From Candidatus Nanosynbacter colneyensis (GTDB lineage Bacteria; Patescibacteriota; Saccharimonadia; Saccharimonadales; Saccharimonadaceae): DNA of 8,886 nucleotides. The notes below the pieces were generated by a model. The model saw nothing but the letters and a program-made list of their open reading frames with translations. It made no database searches and was not told where the DNA came from. This document shows, one piece after another, positions 1-6,983 of this stretch. The position numbers were made by a program, and so were the translations under genes. The stretch covers positions 1 to 8,886 of the forward strand of contig JANDWE010000131.1 of the NCBI GenBank assembly GCA_024330325.1, given 5' to 3'. Numbering within the stretch: the stretch's first letter is position 1; every line of letters starts with the position of its first letter.

Positions 1-1
1 T

Positions 2-88
2 GGCAGAACGCCTACTCATGAAGAGGCAATTTTCGTATTGCATGCGACGATTTTTATATGGAATATTGATACTGGGGCGACGAGATGA
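2..88 (+). CDS. 3' end of an unidentified upstream gene (partial)
   Basis: This frame is open from the left edge for 28 codons and ends at a TGA that shares four bases (ATGA, 85-88) with the start of the next gene. The visible tail reads GRTPTHEEAIFVLHATIF and ends in DTGATR. An ATGA overlap is typical of translationally coupled genes in one operon, which is the main reason for calling it. The fragment is too short to assign to a family. Because a type III Res subunit follows one gene later, the matching Mod methyltransferase is a reasonable guess for the upstream gene, but nothing in these 28 residues shows that. Confidence 0.5.
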   Translation, partial: GRTPTHEEAIFVLHATIFIWNIDTGATR

Positions 89-1044
89 CTAAAGATAAGT
101 CAGACTTTCTTTACGCGTCATTTAGTGGCCCGAATGCCGACAACGGCGAGATAAACATTGCAAAAGCAGGTCAAATACTACTTGCTCTGAACAGGTGGCA
201 AAGACACTATAAAAAAGACTACAAGCAAAATAAAGTAAACTTTAACCTAAAACTGCGCGCGGTAAAGAAAAACTGCACAGAACTACAGATTGTACTCGAT
301 ATACTAGATAAGGCAAAACCTGTCATAGATGTCGGGACTGTTGCGGCATTCACTAATCTGCCGGGCGTAAAGGATTTTTTGAAAGAAATAGGTAAAACAC
401 TAGGTGCTCAGTTAATGCTGAAGGTTTTCGCCAAAAATAAACACTTGCGTGAGTCCGAGCCTTACCTTCAAAACAACAAGATTGTCGTCAAGGTTACTAA
501 CTTCAATAACGAAACTCGCATAGTCCCGAAAGACCAAATTGATTTTTACAGAAAAACAAGCCGCATACTCGATGACATGTATGTCCTTGAGCCAAACAAG
601 GAAGATAGGTTAAAGGTTGGATACTTCACCTCTGATAGTGGTTATGAAGTAACAGGAGAGGTTTTTGTGTCGGATAGGGAGGCATTTTCGAATCCATACC
701 TAGACTCTATTGAGGAGCGCATGGAAGAAGGCTTTGATGATAGTAAAGCTTTTGAGTGTAAAGTAATCGGACAGTTTGTTGACTCGTACTCTCTTGCGCA
801 TAAATATAAATTCGCCTTTCAAGCACGTAAACAGCAGGAAGATTATGGAAAGCAAAAGATACTCTGCATAGTTGAGCCAGAGATGATATCAGAAATCTAC
901 GAGTTGATGAAGCCCGAGAACAAGGGGAATGTTTGTATAAAAGGCAAAGCCATGCGAGATAAAGAAAGCAGGCTTGATAAGATTAAGATTGAGTGGATCA
1001 ACAGAGACGAGAACTACAACCCAAATCAAACGGAGTTGTTGTAA
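85..1044 (+). CDS. Uncharacterised 319-aa protein in a type III restriction operon
   Basis: I do not recognise this protein with certainty. Its start overlaps the upstream stop (ATGA) and its TAA lies two bases before the res start, so it is very probably co-translated with the restriction genes. The N-terminus (about residues 8-36, FLYASFSGPNADNGEI then AGQILLAL) followed by a hydrophobic, possibly amphipathic stretch at 79-115 and a beta-rich C-terminal domain at about 221-306 (CKVIGQF, KFAFQ, KILCIVEP, NVCIKGKAM, KIKIEWI) resembles, from memory, a broad group of uncharacterised accessory proteins with a small OB-like C-terminal barrel. It has no signal peptide and no obvious catalytic motif. 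It uses the isoleucine codon ATA about 11 times, far more often for its length than res next door, and is more AT-rich, which hints at a separate origin. A role in defence is inferred from position only. Confidence 0.85.
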   Translation: MTKDKSDFLYASFSGPNADNGEINIAKAGQILLALNRWQRHYKKDYKQNKVNFNLKLRAVKKNCTELQIVLDILDKAKPVIDVGTVAAFTNLPGVKDFLKEIGKTLGAQLMLKVFAKNKHLRESEPYLQNNKIVVKVTNFNNETRIVPKDQIDFYRKTSRILDDMYVLEPNKEDRLKVGYFTSDSGYEVTGEVFVSDREAFSNPYLDSIEERMEEGFDDSKAFECKVIGQFVDSYSLAHKYKFAFQARKQQEDYGKQKILCIVEPEMISEIYELMKPENKGNVCIKGKAMRDKESRLDKIKIEWINRDENYNPNQTELL

Positions 1045-1046
1045 TC

Positions 1047-3752
1047 ATGAAACTTCACTTTGATTCAAACCTAGACTACCAGCTCGACGCAATCAATGCG
1101 ATGGTTGATGTTTTTGCTGGGCAGACAAAGAGCGATAGCAGCGTGATTGGAGGACAGGCGGAGCTGGGTCTTGAGGGGCAGCAGCTGAGCCTGGAGGCGA
1201 CGAGTGCTCGAGGGAATGTTCTATCGCTAACTAAAGAGCGGATCGTGAAAAACACTATGGCGGTGCAAGAACGAAACGATACCATCGATGCAAAAAGCGA
1301 TGATCTCAACTTCTCCGTCGAAATGGAAACTGGCACCGGCAAGACCTATGTTTACCTGCGGACGATTCATGAGCTACACCAGCATTATGGCTGGAAGAAG
1401 TTTATCATCGTAGTGCCCAGCGTAGCGATTCGTGAGGGTGTGCTGAAGAACTTGGCGATTACCAGGGAGCACTTCGCCGATCTCTACAACAAGCCAGAGA
1501 TGAACTACTACGTTTGGGATAGTAAGAAAACCGGTCAGGCGCGTGAGTTTGCAACGAACGATACCTTGCAGATCATGGTGATTACCATCGATAGCTTCGC
1601 TAAGGCGCAGAATGTGATGAATCGGCAGAGTGACTATGGTCGGCCGCTTGATTTCATCAAGGCTACTCGCCCAGTGGTCATTCTCGATGAGCCGCAGAAT
1701 ATGGAGACCGACATACGGCGGAATGCCATTACCAGCCTTAACCCGCTGTGCACGTTGCGCTATAGTGCCACACACAAGCACTTATATAATTTGCTTTATC
1801 GGCTGACTCCGGTCGATGCCTATGACAAAGGCTTGGTCAAGAAGATCGAGGTACATAGTGTCCAGAGTGAGGATAATTATAATGATGCGTATATCAATGT
1901 ATTGTCACTGGAGCGTCAGTCGAAGACTCGCTCATTTGCCAAGATAGAGGTGGATGCGAGTGATGAGTATGGCTTGCAACGCAAGGTCATTAAGGCGTTT
2001 CCGGGTGACGATTTGGAGGTAAAAACGGGACGTTCGGTCTATGCCGGCTACTATGTCGAGTCGATCAATCACGGTGATAATTGCGTGGAGTTTAGTAATG
2101 GTAAGGTAGTTTACGTTGGTCAGCGCGATGAAAGCTTACATGATGATATTATCAAGCGGCAGATTGAACTGACGATTGATGATCATTTTGATAAACAGCG
2201 CCGACTGGGGAATGGTGTCAAGGTGCTGAGCCTATTCTTTATCGATAAAGTGGCAAATTATCGTGAGTATACGGCGAATGGCGCTAAGAAAGGTAAATTT
2301 GCCAAGTGGTTTGAAGAAGCCTACGCCAAGGTAGCGTCTAAACCAAAATATGCCGGCGTGATGGAAGGTTTGTTGGCGAGTGAGGTGCATGACGGCTACT
2401 TTGCGGCGGACAAGAGTGGTCAGTGGAAAGACTCTCGTGACACTAAGGGCGAGGGCGGTCGTACTAAGGATGATGATACGGCGTATAACTTGATCATGAA
2501 AGACAAGGAAAGACTACTGGATACCGGCGAGCCGTTGCGGTTTATCTTTAGCCACTCCGCACTACGTGAGGGCTGGGATAATCCTAATGTGTTCCAAATT
2601 TGTACGCTTAACGAAACGTCGAGCCAAATGAAAAAGCGCCAAGAAATCGGACGAGGACTGCGTCTGCCGGTTAATATCGATGGGCAACGAGTGTATGATG
2701 ATAGCGTCAATATACTGACAGTAGTGGCCAACGAAAGTTATGCAGAGTTTAGTCGTAAGCTCCAGACGGAAATTGAGGAAGAAACGGGCATTCACTTTGG
2801 TGGGCGAATCAAGAATCGTGATAATCGGCAAGTCGTCAGCTTTCAGAAATCACGGGCGCTTGATCCGGCTTTCAAGGAATTATGGGATAAAATTAAACAT
2901 AAAACGACCTACCGGGTGGCAATTGATACAGAGAAGTTAGCAGCGGAGTCGGCTAATGAATTAGCACAGATCACTATTAGCAAACCGCACATTGCTGATG
3001 CTAAAACACTGATTGACTCGATGAATAATGACAGCGGTTTTATGGTGCGCGAGACCGGCTTTAACGCCTATGCGGCACGCCAAACTGAAGTTAAGATACC
3101 GAATTTATTAGCGGATATTCAGCGTCAGACACAAATGACCCGCCGGGTGATATTTGATGTGCTTGATCAGGCGGGGATGTTTGAGCAGATTGCTATTAAT
3201 CCACAGCAGGTTATTGATGAGACGGCTCGGGCGATTAATCGTGTGAAGCGGCGCTTAGCAGTTGACGGTGTTAAATATCACAGAACGGGTGAGCATTATG
3301 ACATGACGTTGTTTGAGAATGATGAACTGCAGACATACCTGTATGATGCAGCGATGAAGAGCGGGGCAATTGCAGTGGGTGACCAGGCAAAAACCATCTA
3401 CGATTACGTGGCGGTTGACTCAGAAGTTGAACGAGAATTCATGCAATCGTTGGAGGACAATACCGACGTTCAGTTTTATATTAAGCTACCAAGTTGGTTT
3501 AAGATTGATACGCCAGTCGGCAAGTATAATCCAGATTGGGCGGTGGCGTTTGATGGCGATAGACGGATTTACTTTGTGGCGGAGACCAAGGGATCGGACG
3601 ATATTCATGATAATCACTTGAGTACTAATGAACGGGGTAAAATTACTGCGGCCCGCCGGCATTTTGCAGAAATTAATGTACCATATGCGGCGCCGGTGCG
3701 GAGTTTGCGGCAGGCGTTGACTATGGTCGGAGATGGTAATTGTGACACCTGA
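1047..3752 (+). CDS. res: Type III restriction endonuclease, Res subunit (901 aa)
   Basis: This is the ATP-dependent translocating and cleaving subunit of a type III restriction-modification enzyme; it acts on DNA in the cytoplasm with a Mod methyltransferase that recognises the site. The SF2 helicase core is complete: Walker A GTGKT at 96-100, motif II as DEPQ at 214-217 (VVILDEPQNME), motif III YSATH at 239-243, motif V region SALREGWDNPN at 504-514, and motif VI QEIGRGLRLP at 532-541. The C-terminal nuclease has the PD-(D/E)xK pattern, with D830 in YNPDWAV and E846/K848 in AETKG. About 900 residues is normal for Res. The frame is open upstream to ATG 993, but ATG 1047 gives the usual family N-terminus (MKLHFDSNLDYQLDAI), avoids a 52-base overlap and has GGAG at 1032-1035. 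No frameshift is seen. The Mod partner is outside the window. Confidence 0.95.
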   Translation: MKLHFDSNLDYQLDAINAMVDVFAGQTKSDSSVIGGQAELGLEGQQLSLEATSARGNVLSLTKERIVKNTMAVQERNDTIDAKSDDLNFSVEMETGTGKTYVYLRTIHELHQHYGWKKFIIVVPSVAIREGVLKNLAITREHFADLYNKPEMNYYVWDSKKTGQAREFATNDTLQIMVITIDSFAKAQNVMNRQSDYGRPLDFIKATRPVVILDEPQNMETDIRRNAITSLNPLCTLRYSATHKHLYNLLYRLTPVDAYDKGLVKKIEVHSVQSEDNYNDAYINVLSLERQSKTRSFAKIEVDASDEYGLQRKVIKAFPGDDLEVKTGRSVYAGYYVESINHGDNCVEFSNGKVVYVGQRDESLHDDIIKRQIELTIDDHFDKQRRLGNGVKVLSLFFIDKVANYREYTANGAKKGKFAKWFEEAYAKVASKPKYAGVMEGLLASEVHDGYFAADKSGQWKDSRDTKGEGGRTKDDDTAYNLIMKDKERLLDTGEPLRFIFSHSALREGWDNPNVFQICTLNETSSQMKKRQEIGRGLRLPVNIDGQRVYDDSVNILTVVANESYAEFSRKLQTEIEEETGIHFGGRIKNRDNRQVVSFQKSRALDPAFKELWDKIKHKTTYRVAIDTEKLAAESANELAQITISKPHIADAKTLIDSMNNDSGFMVRETGFNAYAARQTEVKIPNLLADIQRQTQMTRRVIFDVLDQAGMFEQIAINPQQVIDETARAINRVKRRLAVDGVKYHRTGEHYDMTLFENDELQTYLYDAAMKSGAIAVGDQAKTIYDYVAVDSEVEREFMQSLEDNTDVQFYIKLPSWFKIDTPVGKYNPDWAVAFDGDRRIYFVAETKGSDDIHDNHLSTNERGKITAARRHFAEINVPYAAPVRSLRQALTMVGDGNCDT
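3729..3732 (+). promoter_or_regulatory. Ribosome binding site for the small ORF at the res 3' end
   Basis: GGAG inside the last codons of res lies nine bases before GTG 3742, in frame with a 34-codon ORF. It touches ATG 3733 directly, so it favours the GTG start over the ATG. Confidence 0.4.
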
Positions 3753-3846
3753 TACACACGCAAATTATTATGTTCGCCCGTTGTTGGCTACTGGGTGCTT
3801 ACAAATGCTTTTGGAGCAGAGTAAAGATGCTAAGGAGAATGCATGA
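3742..3846 (+). CDS. Putative small protein (34 aa) bridging res and the next gene
   Basis: A short reading frame begins at GTG 3742 inside the res 3' end (11-base overlap) with a well-placed GGAG nine bases upstream, and ends in a TGA that forms an ATGA overlap with the start of the following gene. An in-frame ATG at 3733 would give 37 residues but sits against the GGAG. The peptide begins TPDTHANYYVRPLLATG and ends LLEQSKDAKENA; I recognise no family. It has no signal peptide or membrane segment. The well-spaced ribosome site and the ATGA coupling are the evidence that it is translated. It could be a real small protein or only a coupling leader that carries ribosomes from res into the downstream gene. 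Confidence 0.4.
   Translation: MTPDTHANYYVRPLLATGCLQMLLEQSKDAKENA
3832..3837 (+). promoter_or_regulatory. Strong Shine-Dalgarno site
   Basis: AAGGAG five bases before ATG 3843 supports that start. It lies inside the end of the small ORF, so translation of the small ORF would pass over it. Confidence 0.75.
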
Positions 3847-4445
3847 ACAAGCCAAACAAAACTATTACCGTCGCTCGCGCCATCATCCGTATAGGTGATG
3901 CCGCCAGAAATGCTAATGATTATAGTTTGCTGGGCGCGCTGCATGAAATGGTGGAGCAATTGTCACAGCATGGTGTTAACGACACTGACGTCGATATGGA
4001 TTTGCTGCTGGAATATGTCGAGGCAGCGGATGGTTGTGACTATTGTCGTGTTGGTAATGGTAAGGATAGTGTTGACGAATTGACAACAAAAATCAATCAG
4101 CAGTTAGCGCGTCGCGGCCAGGCGCAGGTGGAGGCGAGCGATCAGTCGGTGCTGAAATTTGAGCCGCTGGTTCATCTGGTAACGGCGGCGTATGCCAAGA
4201 ATGAAAATGGTGTGACATCGGGCTTGTCGATAGCGCTGGTCGTCAATCAGGATGGTTCGGTGGATCTGCCGCGCGAGCATTTTTTGAATGCAGAACTACT
4301 CGATTATTTCGATGAAAATCGGCCAGTTAATTGGCGTTCGGTCGAGCGTGATTTGCCGTCAAAGTTGCACGGCTATCATTTGGTAGCAGGTTCGGTAGAA
4401 GTGCAGGAGATTTTGCCACGGGAGTTGGAGGCGATGTCGTTTTAA
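3843..4445 (+). CDS. Uncharacterised 200-aa protein
   Basis: I do not recognise a family. The start is well supported by AAGGAG five bases upstream. The protein looks soluble and acidic: a mainly helical N-terminal part (about 1-65, including DYSLLGALHEMVEQL and DMDLLLEYVEA), one CxxC pair (C65 and C68, in GCDYCRVG), and a mixed alpha/beta C-terminal part from about 105 with strand-like segments (GLSIALVVNQDGSVDLP, YHLVAGSVEVQEI). A single CxxC could bind metal only with other ligands or as a dimer; that is not shown. It follows res through the small ORF with overlaps, so it is probably in the same transcript, but whether it belongs to the restriction system or is the host gene beside it cannot be told. 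Confidence 0.8.
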   Translation: MNKPNKTITVARAIIRIGDAARNANDYSLLGALHEMVEQLSQHGVNDTDVDMDLLLEYVEAADGCDYCRVGNGKDSVDELTTKINQQLARRGQAQVEASDQSVLKFEPLVHLVTAAYAKNENGVTSGLSIALVVNQDGSVDLPREHFLNAELLDYFDENRPVNWRSVERDLPSKLHGYHLVAGSVEVQEILPRELEAMSF

Positions 4446-4464
4446 GGGTAATGATTATTGAATT

Positions 4465-4686
4465 ATGAAAATCTCCGTACACATTAAACCAAACTCTCGC
4501 CATCGTGAGGAAGTTGTGAAAAATAATGACGACACATTGACGGTTTATGTCAAAGCTCCAGCAATTGAAGGTCGAGCCAACGCGGCGGCTATTAAATTAT
4601 TGGCAAAACATTTTAAGGTCGCATCGTCCAAAGTTAAATTAGTGCACGGCGCAACTTCAAAATATAAGATATTTGAGATTGATTAA
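4465..4686 (+). CDS. DUF167 (YggU/UPF0235) family protein
   Basis: The 73-residue protein matches the DUF167 pattern along its whole length: an opening strand with KPNS (residues 3-11), TLTVYVKAPAIEGRANAAA (24-42) corresponding to the conserved 'v.v.apP.dGkAN.a' block, then LLAKHFKV (45-52) and the closing VKLVHGATSKYK (57-68). The family is small, widespread and of unknown function. The start is the first ATG after an in-frame TGA at 4459-4461. The only ribosome-site-like sequence is AAGGG at 4444-4448, rather far upstream, so translation may be coupled to the preceding gene, 19 bases away. Its TAA is two bases from the stop of the convergent deacetylase gene, leaving no room for a separate terminator. 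Confidence 0.93.
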   Translation: MKISVHIKPNSRHREEVVKNNDDTLTVYVKAPAIEGRANAAAIKLLAKHFKVASSKVKLVHGATSKYKIFEID

Positions 4687-4688
4687 GT

Positions 4689-6125
4689 TTACGGATAAAC
4701 GGCGCCCGGTGTCATATCGCCGATTAAATTTTGTACCGTTACGAATGAATATCCCTGTTGTTTGAGTGAGTCAAGAATGCAAGGAACGGCATTTACGGAT
4801 GTCTGATGAATATCGTGCATTAAAATCACAGCTCCGTTGCGAGCGCCAGCGACAGCCCTTGAACAGACGATTTCACTATTACGATCAGCCCAGTCGCGCG
4901 TATCGACAGACCAAACAACTGCCGACATTCCACGTTGACGGAATTGCTCCAAAACCGCCCGATTAAACGCGCCGTATGGTGGACGTATGATGTTAGGCTT
5001 GGTGCCGACGGCTTGTTTTATGGCGTTATTCGTCTGGTCAATTTCACTAGCGAGTTGCTCTGCTGAAACCTTATTTAACTCTGGATGCGACCAAGAATGA
5101 TTGCCTAATTGATGTCCGCGCGACTGCATACGACGTAACATGTTGGCGCGTGCTGAAACTTTGCTGCCGATTAGGAAAAATGTCGCCTTGGCGTCGTACT
5201 TATCCAATATATCCAACAGTTTTTCGGTGTATGGCCCGGGTCCGTCATCAAAAGTTAAGGCAATTGTTTTATTTGCGACGGTAGGTGTTGGAACTGCGGG
5301 CGCTGGTTTTGGTTTTTCTGCAGGTTTGGGGATGTTGGCGAATTTTCTCGCTGTTGGGTTTTGTAGATATTTAGAGACGGAGGAAATTGGCACGGTAATT
5401 GTCAATTCGCCGTAAGATGATGGCAGTAGCGACGCCTGACCGAGCGGCCAAGCCAATGCATTGCCGTCGTTGGTGATAATGAAGTTAGACAAAGCTTCTT
5501 TATTTATGATTTCGTTCAGGTCAATTTCTGGCTGTTGGCGTTGTTTGATGATTTGAGAAATATTATCTTTGGCAGCGGATATGATTGCTTCGGCGGCCTC
5601 GTCAGACTGTTCCGTAAAATCAGCTAAGCCGACAATTTCGCCAGATTTTTTGTCGAAAGTCCAAAATTGCGTCATTGATGCTGGATGTGCGCCGTTCATA
5701 TCCTGCTTAATATTGACGACAATCGACAGCGCTTCTGAAGTGTTGTGTGTGACTTGATAGCCAATAGTTTCGGTCATTGGTTTATCAAAAACTGTCGCCA
5801 GTAAAACCGTATTTTGAAAATCGCGATCAATTTTATCAATCGACTCGCTAATTAAGCGATTAATTTTTTCATTTTCCGTGATCGGATATTCAATTGAAAC
5901 TTTTTCCCGTTTGTTATCTCTGGTGACAAATTTTGAGCGAATGCCAGAATATTTCGAATCGGCAAAATAATACTTTTCGTCAGATGGCGCAGTCGTTTGT
6001 CGCGAGTGTGACTGATTGAGGAAATATATTCCAAATAGCCCCGCCGAAAATAGCAAAATCAAAAATGGTATGATAATAAATAGTTTTTTCGATTTTGGTT
6101 TTGCTTTTTTTCTCTGAATGCGCAT
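4689..6125 (-). CDS. Membrane-anchored polysaccharide deacetylase, PdaC-like (DUF3298 + NodB)
   Basis: This is a predicted metal-dependent deacetylase acting on cell-wall glycan outside the membrane. A basic N-terminus (RKKAKPKSKK) and one hydrophobic segment at about 15-36 form an uncleaved signal anchor. Residues about 60-255 look like the DUF4163/DUF3298 module, including NGAHPASMTQFWTF. A Pro/Lys/Ala-rich linker (266-283) leads to a complete NodB domain: TFDDGPG (291-297, catalytic D293 and metal D294), metal histidines H343 and H347 in NHSWSHPE, RPPYG (381-385), DTRDW (408-412) and LMHDIH (435-440). Domain order and the length of 478 aa match Bacillus subtilis PdaC, a peptidoglycan N-acetylmuramic acid deacetylase; the exact substrate here is inference. 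No Shine-Dalgarno precedes the ATG, but an extended -10 sits immediately upstream, suggesting leaderless translation. It is transcribed divergently from the ABC operon. Confidence 0.93.
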   Translation of the reverse strand: MRIQRKKAKPKSKKLFIIIPFLILLFSAGLFGIYFLNQSHSRQTTAPSDEKYYFADSKYSGIRSKFVTRDNKREKVSIEYPITENEKINRLISESIDKIDRDFQNTVLLATVFDKPMTETIGYQVTHNTSEALSIVVNIKQDMNGAHPASMTQFWTFDKKSGEIVGLADFTEQSDEAAEAIISAAKDNISQIIKQRQQPEIDLNEIINKEALSNFIITNDGNALAWPLGQASLLPSSYGELTITVPISSVSKYLQNPTARKFANIPKPAEKPKPAPAVPTPTVANKTIALTFDDGPGPYTEKLLDILDKYDAKATFFLIGSKVSARANMLRRMQSRGHQLGNHSWSHPELNKVSAEQLASEIDQTNNAIKQAVGTKPNIIRPPYGAFNRAVLEQFRQRGMSAVVWSVDTRDWADRNSEIVCSRAVAGARNGAVILMHDIHQTSVNAVPCILDSLKQQGYSFVTVQNLIGDMTPGAVYP

Positions 6126-6131
6126 ATTATA

Positions 6132-6161
6132 AGTATAGCACTAGTATTTTGGTTTTGTTAT
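6132..6161 (-). promoter_or_regulatory. Extended -10 promoter for the deacetylase gene
   Basis: On the minus strand, TATACT (6137-6132) is preceded by TGC (6140-6138), an extended -10, within the wider string ACTAGTGC. A partial -35, ATAACA (6161-6156, 4 of 6 matches to TTGACA), lies 18 bases upstream. The expected start point is about base 6125, the A of the ATG. A second TATAAT (6131-6126) touches the ATG and is too close to serve. Confidence 0.55.
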
Positions 6162-6173
6162 CATTGATGATAA
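6158..6173. promoter_or_regulatory. Perfect 7+7 bp inverted repeat, candidate operator
   Basis: TTATCAT-TG-ATGATAA is a perfect palindrome with a two-base centre. It lies between divergent genes and overlaps the -35 of the deacetylase promoter, so a dimeric regulator bound here could block that gene and affect the ABC operon. No regulator gene is in the window. An AT-rich 16-mer can arise by chance, so this is a candidate only. Confidence 0.4.
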
Positions 6174-6203
6174 GTAGAAACTAGCTTGATCAAAAATTAC
6201 AAC

Positions 6204-6210
6204 AGAGAGG
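6204..6210 (+). promoter_or_regulatory. Ribosome binding site for the ABC ATPase
   Basis: AGAGAGG ends ten bases before GTG 6221. No in-frame ATG, GTG or TTG lies between it and 6221, which supports the GTG start. Confidence 0.5.
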
Positions 6211-6220
6211 AATTTGCGGA

Positions 6221-6982
6221 GTGGAACTTGAGCTAATTATAAAAGTCGATAAACTCGTTAAAACTTATGATGGAAATAACGTGGTCGACGGCGTGTCGTT
6301 TGAAGTTAAAAAGGGCGAAATATTTGGGATTCTTGGTCCTAACGGTGCAGGAAAGACTACTACGTTGGAAATGTTGGAAGCGCTCAGACCAATTGATGGC
6401 GGCGTGGCTACAATTGACGGCATAGATGTCGCTAAGAAGCCTAAGGACATTAAGAATATAATTGGCATTCAGCTTCAGTCGACAGCTTTTTATGACAAAC
6501 TGACTTTGCGTGAACAATTGAAAATGTTTGGTAGTTTATATGGTCGGACAGTTGATACCGAGGCGCTGCTTGCTAAGGTTCAGTTGACGGAAAAGGCTAA
6601 GAATTACGTCGAGCAGCTTTCTGGTGGTCAAAAACAGCGTTTTGCGATTGCTTCGACATTGGTAAATAATCCAAAAGTGTTGTTTTTGGACGAGCCGACA
6701 ACAGGACTTGATCCGCAGGCGCGCCGAAATTTATGGGACTTGATTAAGGAAATTCGCGACGAGGGAATTACGATTCTTTTGACGACGCATTATATGGACG
6801 AGGCGGAATTATTGTGTGATCGTCTGGCTATTATGGATAGCGGTAAGATTATTACAATTGATACGCCGCACAATCTCATCCAGCAATTATTGGCGCGCGG
6901 TTTTAAGAAGGAACAAGTTGTCGAGCAGGCCAACTTAGAGGACGTGTTTATTGATTTAACAGGAAAGGCAATTCGGGATTAA
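6221..6982 (+). CDS. ABC transporter ATP-binding protein (ABC-2 exporter type, 253 aa)
   Basis: This is the cytoplasmic ATPase that powers the permease encoded next. All nucleotide-binding motifs are present: Walker A GPNGAGKT (39-46), Q-loop in IGIQLQS (about 81-87), signature LSGGQKQR (133-140), Walker B VLFLDE (153-158) with the D-loop TTGLD, and the H-loop histidine H190 in TTHYMDEAE. The C-terminal LEDVFIDLTGKAIRD is typical of the DrrA/CcmA-like drug and polyketide exporter group. It starts with GTG, with AGAGAGG ten bases upstream. The permease ATG follows its stop after one base, so the two are one operon. No clear plus-strand promoter was found in the spacer; the palindrome at 6158-6173 is a possible control site. 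The exported substrate is not deducible. Confidence 0.95.
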   Translation: MELELIIKVDKLVKTYDGNNVVDGVSFEVKKGEIFGILGPNGAGKTTTLEMLEALRPIDGGVATIDGIDVAKKPKDIKNIIGIQLQSTAFYDKLTLREQLKMFGSLYGRTVDTEALLAKVQLTEKAKNYVEQLSGGQKQRFAIASTLVNNPKVLFLDEPTTGLDPQARRNLWDLIKEIRDEGITILLTTHYMDEAELLCDRLAIMDSGKIITIDTPHNLIQQLLARGFKKEQVVEQANLEDVFIDLTGKAIRD

Positions 6983-6983
6983 C

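Noticed and set aside
993..1046. Longer res start at ATG 993
   Set aside because: It adds 18 residues unlike any Res N-terminus (MDQQRRELQPKS) that overlap the preceding gene; ATG 1047 begins with the familiar MKLHFDSNLDYQLDAI and has GGAG upstream.
1374..1781. 135-codon minus-strand ORF inside res, and the other antisense or off-frame ORFs in res
   Set aside because: They lie opposite or off-frame to conserved helicase motifs, have no ribosome sites and no recognisable domains; they are shadows of res.
4451..4468. Five-codon ORF ending in ATGA on the DUF167 start
   Set aside because: The AAGGG before it is only two bases from its ATG, too close to work, and five codons carry no information.
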